Shown in pieces: positions 1-13,903 of a stretch of 64,000 bases of DNA. The DNA is taken from assembly GCA_017506865.1 (NCBI GenBank), contig JAFCMP010000034.1, forward strand, positions 1-64,000. Direction: 5' to 3'. The translations under genes and the position numbers were made by a program. Source of the DNA: Tribonema minus. Its lineage: Eukaryota; Sar; Xanthophyceae; Tribonematales; Tribonemataceae. The notes below the pieces were generated by a model, which made no database searches, had not been told where the DNA came from, and was given only the letters and a program-made list of their open reading frames with translations. Numbering within the stretch: the stretch's first letter is position 1; each line of letters opens with the position of its first letter.

Positions 1-251
1 TGTGAGACTTTCCTTACTGCCACACTGTCATCTGCAGCTCCAGCAGCGGATGCAAGCTGCTGCGCCTCCGCCTCTCCGGCACCCGCCACAGTAGACGTCA
101 TTGTGGACGCCATTTCTCAATACACACCGAAGACAGCGATTAGCACTGATTACGAGAACTGAAAACTGATTTGCCAACCGATACGGTTTCACATTCCGGT
201 TTTTAGCTTGTTGAAGTTGTGAACCGACGCCGACGCCCCCTGCTGCTCTAT
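1..251. other. left edge, no gene recognised
   Basis: I see no convincing coding signal here. The only structured feature is a copy of the 9-mer GTTGAAGTT at 210-218, which recurs across the window. Confidence 0.4.
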
Positions 252-1100
252 CTATGGCTGCTGTTGGAGGCAGGCGTTGCGTGCCTGCCTGGCTGCAGCT
301 GCTGGTGCTGCGCAGGCGCGTGCGCCGAGCTTGGCGCGATTGTGCGGCGTCGTGGCGGTGATGTCGAAGGCGCGCAACAGCTCTACAACATGGTGGCCTT
401 CACTCCGCGATAGATGACCCACAGCTTGAGCCCAGCTGATGGCGGCGCTGCCGCTGCCTGTGGTGAATTTGTCACTCTCAACTGCGCCGCTTGACGAGCA
501 CACTAGTCCGAGAACTGAAAGCACGGTGGTGACCATCACGATCACCGCGAGTGGCGGCTCCGAGAGGGCCGCGAGTTGCAGCATATCTTGCGCATTCGGG
601 TACCCCGTAAGGTCCTGCGCAGAACAGCGAGCTTCGTACGTGTCGAAGCCGCTCCTTGCGTCACTATCTACGTCGCTAACCTCGTTCTCGTACGCCGAGC
701 CGGCATTCGATGAGGCTCGCTGGCTCGAGCGCGCGCCTTCGCCGTCGCTGGTTGTTCTGCTGCTGGTCGTGATTGGACTTGGTGCGCATTCACCTATGCT
801 GGGCTCTCGCAGACCCTGCCACCGATCATACACGGGCATGCGTGCTCGCGATCCGCTCTCCAAGGCGCCATCTGCGATGCAGCTGTGGTCCGGCCTGGTG
901 ACAGCATGTTCGCCACGGAGAGCCTGCGCGCTACGAGGCCGCAAGGCAGAGAGCGCTCTGCGCAGGGTGCTGAAGGAGCTTCTTCTTGGGGCTGCCACCT
1001 GCTGGCCGGAAGCTCTAGTTGTCGTTGCGGTGATGGTGTTGGTGCCTACACTCGTCACAGAGCCCGCCGTGCTGCCAGTGCATGCGACGACGGCGGGCAC
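252..1100 (-). CDS. hypothetical protein with one putative membrane segment
   Basis: This is an uninterrupted 282-codon frame with no family I recognise. The first 150 residues are Ser/Arg/Ala-rich. An acidic patch follows (about residues 135-160, with ENEVSDVDSDARS), then one hydrophobic stretch around residues 183-205 (AVIVMVTTVLSVLGLVC), compatible with a single membrane span, and a basic/Ala tail. The opposite strand also has a long open frame at 439-1104. I prefer the minus strand because it carries a mixed charged composition and lies in the same orientation as the next two loci. GC-rich DNA gives long chance ORFs, so this may not be a gene, or may be one exon of a larger one. Function is unknown. 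Confidence 0.3.
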   Translation of the reverse strand: MPAVVACTGSTAGSVTSVGTNTITATTTRASGQQVAAPRRSSFSTLRRALSALRPRSAQALRGEHAVTRPDHSCIADGALESGSRARMPVYDRWQGLREPSIGECAPSPITTSSRTTSDGEGARSSQRASSNAGSAYENEVSDVDSDARSGFDTYEARCSAQDLTGYPNAQDMLQLAALSEPPLAVIVMVTTVLSVLGLVCSSSGAVESDKFTTGSGSAAISWAQAVGHLSRSEGHHVVELLRAFDITATTPHNRAKLGARACAAPAAAARQARNACLQQQP

Positions 1101-1700
1101 CTAGATGGCGCTATTCTCGGCATGTTGGCGCTGCTCCACTACAGGCACCGACATACCGTAGGGCTACCAATGGAGTAAGAATTCGCACAGGCTGCTTGCA
1201 GCTCTGCCATTAATGTGTGCAGTCCCTTGCAGTGTGCAGTCCCTTGCAGCATTGTAGGCAATGACTGTTGGAGTGATGCATACTTTCATTACTTTATATC
1301 AGAGTACTTTAAGTACGCTGCCTGCTTTGGCCTCAATGATCAATGTGCAATCGAGTAGCCACGGTCATCTTGCAACACATCAACTCAATACTCACACTCA
1401 TTGCAGTTGCAACTTGGCGCATCTGTGTCTGTCTGTTCAGGTAATGAGAGTGGTAAGTACACGCCAGACTGTCAGAGTACGTATGGACTTGTATTTATAA
1501 AGGCCCAAGGGAGGCCGGGTTGCCTATGCAATCGAAAAGCTTGCGTCAACGCAGCAGCCTAGTCTGCGTACTGCAAGGACGTCATCTGCTCGACCTCAAT
1601 GACCAATGCGCAATGCCCCCCCCCCCCCCCCCCCCCCCCCCCCGGCCCCCCCCGCAGCGGCTGCATCTGACAGCGCCAGCATGCACGCTAAGGTCCAGCC
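1101..1700. other. intergenic stretch with short direct repeat and poly-C run
   Basis: No gene was recognised. A directly repeated 16-17-bp block (core TGTGCAGTCCCTTGCAG) lies at about 1214-1248, a TATA-like TTTATAAAGG at about 1493-1503, and a run of 28 C at 1616-1643. Confidence 0.5.
1616..1643. repeat. poly-C homopolymer (28 bp)
   Basis: An uninterrupted run of C, followed by further C-rich sequence. It lies just downstream of the Myb-like fragment on the minus strand. Confidence 0.9.
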
Positions 1701-1988
1701 TCACGGCAGCCGCCGCGCCTGTGCTCGTTGCTGTTTTCTAACCGCGTTGTAATAGCGGTTCTTCACGTCCCCGTTGGTGCGCCCCAACATGTCGGCGATG
1801 TCAACCCAGCGTCGGCCAGCCGTGCGCGCCTCAGCCACAAGAATCTCCTCCTCCGCCGTCCAGGCGCCTTTCTTGCGCTGGGGGTCCAGGTGTTAGACGT
1901 AGCGATCGCGGCACGCCACATTCCCCCACTTGTGGTCGAGCGCTGCCGCAGCACCAACCCAGTCATGGCCATGCTTTTGGTTGTTGAA
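1701..1988 (-). pseudogene. two-repeat Myb/SANT DNA-binding fragment with internal stop
   Basis: Read on the minus strand, one frame gives two consecutive Myb-type repeats. The first contains KHGHDWVGAAAALDHKWG followed by CRDRYV. The second starts HLDPQRKKGAWTAEEEILVA and continues RRWVDIADMLGRTNGDVKNR. The Trp spacing, the CRDRY helix and the HLDP linker are typical of Myb R2R3 or Reb1/TTF1-type proteins. A TAA codon sits in the same frame in the linker, between CRDRYV and HLDP, where homologues usually have a residue such as Asn. The frame ends shortly after the second repeat (...RRLP, stop at 1701-1703), and a stop lies just upstream, so any intact gene would need more exons. I read it as a decayed fragment. 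A functional version spliced around the stop is less likely. Confidence 0.6.
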
Positions 1989-2401
1989 GTGTCATTCTTC
2001 CGGACGCTTCATATGGCATACGATATCGATGACATACGAAAGACAGAGCAGGGAATAGGGCGGACATAAATGCGCTGTTGAAGTTCCTCCATGCTTGTGT
2101 GGGGCAATGGCCTCACAAACCACAGCCCTCCTTTGGGGTTGACAACAAGATCTCAAGTAAACTCAACTCCAGCACTGCAAGAACACAACCCAAGATTCAG
2201 CCAGCCCAACTGCCGCGTGCGGACAACATCCATGTGCAAGGCGCCAAAAATGCATAGGCACACCACGGCGCACAAAACACCACTGACGCAGGAGCAGCAT
2301 CGACGAAAGCATGCCATGACATGAGTGTGTGTATATACATCCCATTGCTCAGTTGGCACTGCAGCCGCGGGGCCTCGCGCATGCAGTGGCGGCCGCCGGC
2401 C
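1989..2401. other. spacer downstream of the Tubby-like gene
   Basis: No gene was recognised. It holds one GTTGAAGTT motif at 2078-2086. No canonical AATAAA was seen on the minus strand for the Tubby-like gene. Confidence 0.4.
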
Positions 2402-5400
2402 TCAGAAGTTGAACTGTGAGAGCGCAATGGCAAACGCCTGGAACGCGTTGAGCGGCGCCCTGAAGTCCAGGTGGAACCTGTCGTCGCCGACCTTGCCAAA
2501 CTGGCCCACAATGTAGTCCACGTCGTCGGGCGCGACCAGCTGGAAGTTCTTGACGCTCGGCACGGTGACGCGGCCGCGGAAGTTGAGGCGGTAGTTGCCT
2601 GCCAGCGCAAGCGCGCGAGAAGATGCGTGGTGAGCATCGGGCGCACGGGGCAGGCGGGGCAGAACGCATGCTGGCACATGCCGCCATGATCATGATGGTC
2701 GGCGTGAAGTGCATGCTGTTCGCAGCGCAGGTCAAGGCACACGCGCGTGTGTGTATGCGCACGCGTCCAGCCTATGCGAACTCCGCAAACGGCCCGTGGT
2801 GGCGACTGCCCTTGTTCCTGAAGCCTGCGATCTAACCATGCCCACCACTGCGGCATTGGGGTGCAACACCGTACCACCTGTGCACGCATTTCATTCGCCC
2901 ACGAGGCCGCACGAGAGCTTGATGTCATCACACAAAGGTTGTCAAGTCAAGCAAGACGGAGAGGCGGTACATTGCATGTTCATGGCGTATGCTACTGGGG
3001 CGCAGTACGCCACGCCTTACCGTTCTCAAAGACAGGGTCCTTGGTCTGCAGCAGGAACATCTTGCCCGTGCGCCGCGCCTTCAGCAGCTCGACCATGGGG
3101 CCCTGCGGGTCGTACGGATCCACCTGACCAACACCGGCAGCAGAGTTGACAAGAAGGCGCAGTTGACATTAGGAGTGCTGGTGCTGAACAGCAAGCAGAG
3201 CTGGCGCACATGTGTATGTAGCGGTGCCGCTGAATGTTCACAGCGCGAGCTCGCGCTGCTCGTGCTAGCCGCCGTCCCATTGTGGAGCGTCCAGCGCGCC
3301 GCGCATGGCAGTACGATACTGCACAACTGCCACCGTGACGTAGCTGGCGTGGCATGAGGTGTAGCGAACTGAGCGAGGTCCGGCGTCCCTGGCGCGCCGC
3401 TGCGTGCCGCCGCTCTGGCCGCGTCTGCGTCATCGCGGTGTCTGCACAAAGCGGCGGGAGCAAGAAGTCTGGTCCAATGCCAACCGCTCGTCTGCGACAT
3501 CACCGTCGACGACCCTAACCAATCTGCGGCAGCAAGCTCATGCGGTGCGGTGCAGGTGTGCTATGCTGCTCTGCGAGTGCAACTTCATGCCGTTGACAGG
3601 CGCGCCGTCGTCGGTCCCCTGTGCCGTGACAACAGTTGCGGTGGTGGCCAAGCGCGCAGATGACATAGCACATTTGCAGTACAAGCCACGGCCTTCAGGC
3701 GGGAGACGACCCTGTGCTTGATGAGCGTGTCATCCGAAATAGCAGCAGCGCACAATGACTCGTGCAATTGGGGCGTCGCCTTGACGGCACCGGCGTACTG
3801 TTCGCGTCCATCGGCGGCCGCAGCACGTAGAAGTTACACAGTCAGGCACGTCACCTACGTGAACAACCAGGCACGTCACCTACTTCTGCCATCAAGGCGC
3901 GTCACCTTGTACGGTATGGGCGTGCTGGCAGCGTCTATCGGCGGTTCCAACATGTAGAAGGTCGCACAGTCAGGCACGTCACCTATTTGAACAATCAGGC
4001 ACGTCACCTACTTCCACAATCAATCAGGCGCGTCACCTTGTGCGGTACGGGCGTGCTGTCGGCGTCTATCGGCGGAAGGTGCGCGTAGAACTTGCACAAT
4101 TACAAAGGCACGTCACCTACTTGCGCTCTCAGGCACGTCACCCACTTCCGCCATCAGGCGCGTCACCTTGTGCGGTATGGGCGTGCTGTCGGCGTCTATC
4201 GGCGGCAGCAGCACGTAGAACTTGCGCGGCTGGCTGCCCTCCATGACGTGGTCGACGAGGCCGGGCTTCTCAAACAGCACCGCGCCGAGCTCCTCCTTCT
4301 CCTGGTCGTTGGTGTAGATGGTGTTGTCGGTCTTCTTGAAGTTGCTGCGCACCTTGCCAAGGTAGTTGCCGCCCTTCTTGGAGAGCGTGCGCGCCGCGGA
4401 GCCTGCACGGCGCCGCCGGCGTAGAAGCGGCGACGTGAAGTGAGCGCACGAAGTGAGCACATGCACACACTGCATGTGTGCAATTTGCTTTGAAGGGCAT
4501 CTGTCAAGTGAGATACTTCCAGGAGCTCTTGGGAAGGAATGCAGTGGTTCAGCACAGTCTGAACCGGTGCAGCCAGTAGAGGGGCACATAGGATGGAGAT
4601 GGCCGTGGCAAGACAGCCCCTGTGAGTGTGAAGTGATCTACAGTGGTTGAAGCACAGCCCATGTGGGTGTGGAGACTGACAAGTGCAGTGTGCGGTCAGC
4701 GCGCGGCGCGGTCAAGATGCTGGCGGCGCCGTCCAGACCACCATTGACTGCAGCCACGGGCATGCAACTCGTAGTTGTGGCGCACCATGCAGGCGTGCTG
4801 AGCCGACAATGGGGGATGCGGAGTGCGCGCTTGCAGCTCTCTCGAGGCGCTGCACACCAAAACACTCGCCGGGGGCCTATGTGTGCATGCCGACTGACGC
4901 CCGCCGTATCGGTGCACTGCACACCCACCTCTGTGCATGTCGAAGATGTGGTAGTTGCTGGTGCGGCTCTTGCTGTGCTTCTGCGCGGCCATCATGAGGG
5001 TGTCCCTGCGCGGCAGCGGCGCAGGCGCGCGTCAGCCATGCTATGCATATAGCGGCATCAGCGTGCCTGGGGCGTGAAGAAGCGGTCGTGTGGGTAATGG
5101 AGTGACGGCGCGACCTGCCCACCCTCTGCGCTGCGTTTACACAGCGCAGCATTCACGCCGTGATGTCAAGTACTTCAAACACTTCTGTGTGATGTGATGA
5201 GTCTCTCTGCGTCTCAGTGCCACCGCTATCTTGAAAGTTGCCTGATCTGAGCAGCGCAGTGCCGCCGACCACATGAGCAGCGCCGGGCGCAGGCGTTCAG
5301 CTGCACGGCACTGCTACATCAACACAACCGTGGCTGTTGCAATCGTAGCTCAAGCAGCGCAGCCAGGCACTGCGCATCTGCAATCTTCAAACGAGCTGCG

Positions 5401-8400
5401 CAGCCGGCACGCACCTGTCCTGAAAGTAGAGCTTGTAGAGCGGGTAGAGGCGGTGCAGCCCCTGGCGCTCGCGCAGGATGACGCACTGCATCATCTCCGT
5501 GGTGCCCTGGCCGCGCTCGAACGCGCGCATCAGGAGGCTCACGTGCGTGCCGACGCGCGGCGTGCCGCCGTCCTGCGCAGCAGCGCGCAGAGCAGAGCCG
5601 CACACATGTCTTGATGCCGGCGCTCGATGTGAGCGGTGGAGGTGGGGGCGGAGTTTAATGAGGGTGCGCGGGACGCTTGCGCCTCGCGCATGCACTTGCG
5701 CACCGTCTCGGGCCTCTTGCACATGCCACTGCATGTGCTGCGAGCTGCCGCCGCGCGCAGGCGCATGGCACCAGCAGACGCGCAGCTTGGGGAGGCTGCA
5801 TGCCACACCATTTTTCGATGTGTGGCCCATGGACAGCGCCGCGCTGCTCTACAATACTGACTGGCACACTCGTGCTCTTGTGGCAGTAGACTCAAACGGG
5901 CACTGGCTGGTATAGTTGAAAGTGCTCGAGGTGTACTTCGCACGCCACCCCGTTTGCCAGCGCGCCTGCGGGTGCATCTGGTGCTGATCGATGCTTCTCT
6001 AGACAGGCCCTTCACAGATACATTAAGCTCACTGCCAGCGGCCTCTGCTCATCTCGCATGCAACCATCATAGCAACACCGTAGCTGCGTGGCCGTGGTAC
6101 GGGCAATGGGAGCGGCTGACTTGTGCGCGCGCGTGCTGGCGAGCACTGCACCACCCTGTACCTTCAAATTCCTGGAGTGACGTCTTCCGCCCCTTCAACC
6201 CCACTCACTTAAGCCATCATCACTTGTGAGCTATGTCAGTCGGTGCAATGACCATGATGTTCGCGACCTCCCCACAATCACAGAGTAGCAGCACCCCACT
6301 CCCCCCCCCCCCCCGTTCTGTTCCACATGCACCTCCTCCGAATGCATCACAACGCATGCGGTGTTAGCGTGCGGCAGCCAGACAACAAAACATACCGAGC
6401 GCGATGCCTGCCCGCTCGACGGGGAGCGCGCTTCTGAGTAGCCATACCCCGCAGCGCCCGATGGCGCGTTCTTGCTACGTATGCTGTCCTCCCTGTCATC
6501 GTCGCTGGGCATCAGTGGCGCGGCCGCGGCACTGGCAGCAGGCGCTGCAGCTTCCGCCTCGCGGCCGCCGCCGCCGCCGGCAGCGTCAGCGCGGTACTTG
6601 TCGCCCTGCCGGAGCGGCGCAGGGGCACATGCGGTGACGTGAGGGGAGCGGGAGCGTGTCGCTTGACATGACGCGAGACGAGCCCGCTGCGACGCCGCAT
6701 TCTGGCGGAAGGACTCTGCTGCAATGCGCACACACATACGTGCGCGCTTGCACCTGCAACGGCGAGAGGCATGGCATGCAGACGGCGCTGCGAAGCACCT
6801 CCTTTGCAGCCGTCCGCCTCCACGTTGCCCTCGGTTAGGGCTAGGACTAGAGTTGGCGCCCTCCCTCTGACACAAGCCTTTCCGCCCATGCCCGTGCTCT
6901 CCAGGCACTTCACAGCATTCCAACGCAGCTCCAGACCTGTGATCCATCGCCGCCGCCTCACTCACCCCCTTGACGGAGCTCCTGTGCCCCTGCTCCGGCC
7001 CGTCCCCCGCGTCGCCGCCGCTGTCGCTGCCGCTGCCGACGGCGCCGTCGTCGTCCCAGTAGAAGCGCGAGCGTGGCTGAGCACCTGACGCGCGCCCCCG
7101 CCCCAGCGCTCCGCGGCCCGCGGCGGCGGCGCCCTGGCGCGCAGCGGCGGCGTCGCTGCGCGGCGTGCCGTCGCCGAACGTCGGGTGCACGCCCACGGCG
7201 CCCTTCGGGGTGTCCTCGAAGTCGCGGCTCTGACGCGCGCGGAGGGAGCGGTTGCATGCGGCGATGCTGTGAGGCCATAGGAGTAGCTGCGAGAGAGAGT
7301 GCTCTGCTGTCGGGCTGAGGACAGCGACGGAGCGTTGAGCCGGGACACACTGAGGCGTGATGCACTGGGTGTGATGCGGCCTGCTGCGGCAGCTGCCGCG
7401 CCGCTGCTGCGCGGCGCGCGCCGCGTAGCAGCCGCTCGCGCGGCTCCAGCACAGCGCAGCCAGCGACCCTGCACGCGCGCATGGCAGCCACCCTCACAAC
7501 AGCACTCACGTGCGACCACTGCGCGCACAAACAAAATCACTCACGTCCTCCGGTGCGTCGTCATCGCCCTCGCCGTCATCCGAGAACTCCAGGTGCTCGT
7601 CGGGGTACTCGTGGCTGCTCCTGCGCGCCTCGCTGCGCCGGCTGCCGCCGCCGCCGCCGCCGCTGGCGCTGCCGCCGCCGTTGCGCGAGCTGTGGCCGCT
7701 GTCGTGGCGCCGGTGGCCGCCGCTTCTGTCCGCCTCCCTCTCCCTGCCGCTTCCCTGCGTGTATGGAAGAGAATTTGATCAACAGATTCCGGAGGGGTCA
7801 GCGGTGTGCCCATGGCGCATGATGGCAAGGACTAGGTGCGGTTTGCACATCTGCTCGGAGGGCATGCACGTTGTGGACGGACAAAGGTGGGTGATGAATG
7901 AAGGCACCGACTACGTGAATCTCGCAGTGTTGGGGCCGCCTGCTCCGTGCCCCGACCGCGTGTAGGCGCAGATATGAAGTCATCCGTGTTCATGCCGTGA
8001 GATCGAGTCAAGGTTGTACATACTTCACGAAGCATACAAGCTTTCAGTGCGCAAAAGAGACACAACCGCGTGTATGCATCGCCCATGCAGCAGCGCTCAC
8101 CCTGTGTCGCGGCGACTCCTCCGCGTCTTCCTCTTCGGGGCGGTCATGGCGCTGCCGCCGTGATGCGTCGCGCCCGCCGCCGCCGCCGCCGCCGCTATCG
8201 TGCCTGCTGTGGTGGCGCTCGTGGGCGCTGCTGCGCGGCCCGCCGTCGCCGCCACGACCCGTGCCGTCGTCCACCTGCGCAGTCATCAGCGGCAATACGC
8301 AAGCATCTTTAGAGCAGCTTGAATCCAATTACTAATCGCTTAGTGCAGGGTGGCATGGGGTTGATGCCACTGATGGCTGCTGGTGCCTCGTGAGCTGATA

Positions 8401-10806
8401 CGAGCACGCATCTGGCTGCGCGGTGCGCCCATATGGCAGCGCGCTGGCCGCCGCGCAGTGCTTCGCGGCGGCGGCGACACTGCAGGTGATATGTCGGTGG
8501 GGCACCGCAAGCGCTGGTAAGCTGCGCTCCCGACAAGCTCCCACGTCGCTTGCGCGTTGACACGCAGCAGCTGCCGCAGCCGCAAGTGCGCCTGCCGTCA
8601 AACACATCAGCGCTCGGACAGCAGCGCGAGCAACCGTCGAGCTACGCCCTCTGCACTGATTGAAGGCCGGCGTCCAACGGCTGGCTGATCACGACACTCC
8701 CTCGCAGCCTCGCGCCATGCCGATCACAAGCGCACCATCATTGGAAGGTCACCAGCTTCAACATCAAGCACGTGCAAGGAGCGTCGTGCCCGTCACCACT
8801 GCGCGCGTACACACCTCCTGCTCGCCATGGTGATTGCGATGCCCGTCACTACCCGCACGTATACCCACCTCCTGCTCGCCGTAGCGGTTGAGGAACAGGT
8901 CCTCCTCGTGGCTCCCGCGCCGCCGCGCCGCGCGCGCCTTCGCGTCGCGCGGATCCCCCCCTTCCCTCCGCCCCCCGCCCGGGTACTCCCCCCCCGACCT
9001 CACGCGGCCGTGACCCCGCTCCTGCGCCTCTCTGTCGCCGCCCGACCGCATGCGCTCGTGCGCGCGGCCGCCGCCGTCGCGGCCGCCGCCGTCGCCGCTG
9101 CGCCCGCCGCCGTCCTCTCTGTTGCGCCGTTCGTGCCCGGGGCCCGCGCTGGCGGAGGGCCCGCTGCGCGCGCTGTCGTGACGGCCGTCGCCGGCCGCCC
9201 AGCCCTCGGCGCCGCCGCCACGGCTGCCCTTGCGCGCCGGCTGCGGGCAAGCAGCGGGCGGCATTGCGCGGCGGTGAGTGAGTGCCGAAGTGAGGGGTGT
9301 GGTGGTGTTCGGTCCTGCCGGCAGCGTCAAAGCTGGAGCTTGGGGTTGTGTTGCATTTACTTGGTAACTTCCATCAGGTGCAGGTCAGATGGTTGTCAGG
9401 AGCTTTGAAGTACTTCTGAAGTAATTGCTTATTGGCCCGCGGACCCATCTGTAACAGCATGCAGCACTGCAGTGCAAGGAGGCCCTGCATTTGCATGTTT
9501 CTGGCCTTGACATCGGTGTCAAGCAGGATCCTGCGCTGTGGTGAAGCAATGAAGTTGAGGTTGCGTGCATGTATGATGACATACAATGCTGTCTCAAACA
9601 TCGAAGCATATGCGACATCGTTGAGTAGTAGCTGATGCAATCACTGAAGTCTCCTGGTAGCAAAGTGAAACTCCAATGGAAAGGCATAGCAGCATTGTTT
9701 GCCCCCTTCATCTATGGGCTTCACCATCTGCAGCTCCAGTTGCCTGCAAGCCACGCTTCCACTCTCCGGTCCACCTAAGCGAATGCCGTGTCACTCAGAA
9801 CATCATCAATGCATCTCACAACGTCACGGCATCACCTGCCGGTCCTCCTCGTCATCCTGCCTGCGCCTGGGGCTCCTGGCAGGGTCACGCCGCTCAACCT
9901 CCCCCTCCCTGCCCCCGCCCCCCTCCCTGCCCCCCGCGCGCCCCTCCCCCCCCCCGGCTTCATCCCTGCCACCCCCCCCCCGCGGTCCGGGGTCCGGGGC
10001 GGCAAAGTCGCGGCTGCTGCGCCGCGCATGCGTCGGCACGGCGCCCTTCGGCGGCGGCCCCATCGGCGGCGGGGGACGGCTGCGCGGCTTGCCGCCCCCC
10101 TCTTCCGGGCGATCCCCTTTGCTGCTGCCCCCCGGCTTGGCGCGGGCCGTCCGGGGGCGGCCCGAGGGCGGATCCCCCGCAGGGGCGCCGTTCGGGCTGT
10201 ACTCGCCCCAGCCCTCGCGCGAGCCGCGCCTGCCGCTGGTCCTGCCAGCCTCTTCGTCCTCATTTGCGCCGCCTTTGTCGCGCCTGCTCTCATTGCCTGC
10301 GTCGCGCCGGCTGGAGGAGCTCTCTTTAGAGGGCTTGCTGCGGCGGCCGCTCTCGCGCTCGTCATCGGGGCCGTACTCCGGCCTGGAGCGGTGTCGGTGG
10401 CTGCTGTTGCGGCCGGAGGATGAGGCAGGACGCTCTTCGTCGTCGTATTTGTCTGACCGCGACCGACGGTTCTCGTCGGGGTGGCCAGACTGGCGATCCG
10501 ACGAGCGGGGGCTGTTGAGAAGGCGGCAGCAAGCGCGAGAGTTGTCAGATCTAGCACAGTATGCTATTGCAACAAAAAAAGTGTCGACAGCTCCTGAAGG
10601 CTTACTTGTTATGCACACCGTCGTGCCCGACTGCCGTACATTAAAGTCTGACGCGCATGACGTGCAAGCAGCTGCCACTGCTGTCAGGCAAGGTGCAAGA
10701 TGTGCCCGGCCACAGGCACTAGACTGCAGCGAGTATTGTTATTTGCTCCCGTCGCCCTCGGTGATCCATGCAATGTAAGCTCATCTGCAACTTACCCCCG
10801 CTCCAT
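2402..10806 (-). CDS. TULP: Tubby-like protein with long disordered N-terminus
   Basis: Twelve coding exons join in phase: 10806-10796, 10511-9836, 9240-8869, 8274-8101, 7754-7545, 7229-6966, 6605-6396, 5572-5415, 5005-4929, 4402-4167, 3123-3021, 2598-2402, giving 895 residues. The first exon encodes only MERG(P). Residues 5-639 are charged, Gly/Arg/Ser/Asp-rich and low complexity, with RS- and HDSG-like blocks. Residues 640-895 form a C-terminal Tubby domain: [33 protein letters not shown], then [14 protein letters not shown] and ending [15 protein letters not shown]. Lys/Arg positions of the KSRTSNY and GKVRSN motifs, which contact phosphoinositide in mouse Tubby, are kept. Family role: phosphoinositide-binding adaptor, often in ciliary membrane-protein trafficking. 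The N-terminus is far longer than usual and has no domain I recognise. The intron at 3124-4166 holds tandem copies of the preceding exon's end. RPS14 is divergent upstream. Confidence 0.92.
3774..4230 (-). repeat. fourfold tandem reiteration of exon 3' end plus donor site
   Basis: The last 18 codons of Tubby exon 10 ([18 protein letters not shown], ending at 4167) and the following donor GTGACG recur inside the next intron with their exon-like ends at about 4037, 3906 and 3780, a period of about 126-131 bp. The copies read [36 protein letters not shown] and [18 protein letters not shown], all open in the same frame. The spacer between copies carries repeated GGTGACGTGCCT blocks. The two nearer copies keep the GTGACG donor; the most distant has GCGACG. 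Confidence 0.85.
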
Positions 10807-11463
10807 CACGCACTTGAGCACCGCAAAAGAGCTTTGAGCACACAGCTGTGTCAGCATCACTTCGAACTTCAACCGTTTCGGATATAGTTGAAGTTGTGGG
10901 GTGAGGTGAAGAAATATAATTACATTTCGACTGCTTTGTTGCCATAGCAGCTACGAGATGTATGCAGACGAACGTGCCAGCGATTCCTTGTACAGTGCAG
11001 GAGCTTTTCTAAGGCAGGCATTGTAGACAACCGTAGTCATCCACTTCGTTCTTGCGTACGAGTAGAAGCACAAAACTTCCTGCTAAACAAGAAAGGCAAA
11101 GGGCAACATGGTGACTTTCCTGGTTGTTTACCGTGTTAAAAACAACTATGTCACACTTGTGTACAGTGTACTGTACACACTTTGGTAAAGTGATTGCTCA
11201 CAGTAAACAGCGTGAATGCTCCCACGGCCATGCATTAGCTTCAGCAAATTTTTCGGATGCGTGCTTCAATGAAACGCTGGATACCTGATCTCCAAACACG
11301 ATGTTCACCTCCAATGGTTCCCTATCAGAGGAACTGCGTGGAGGGCCTTAATAAGCCTCATCAAAATAGTAGTCTCTCAAACACCCTAATTAAGCCGTGC
11401 TGCTCTGTGGCAGCTGGTACCAGAGCACTAGCGCGTTGGGGTTGGTGATCCCGAGCAAGCACA
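10807..11463. promoter_or_regulatory. divergent promoter region, TULP / RPS14
   Basis: A 657-bp interval between two divergent start codons. It contains a perfect 9-bp inverted repeat, AACTTCAAC (10865-10873) and GTTGAAGTT (10887-10895), separated by 13 bp, about 60-90 bp upstream of the Tubby ATG. The RPS14 side is comparatively AT-rich. I see no clear TATA box at a defined distance. Confidence 0.55.

Positions 11464-13903
<2,440 letters not shown>

Noticed and set aside
439-1104. 221-codon open frame on plus strand
   Set aside because: Antisense to the minus-strand frame at 252-1100. It has no motif or splice context, and only one of the two can plausibly be coding. It stays a weaker alternative.
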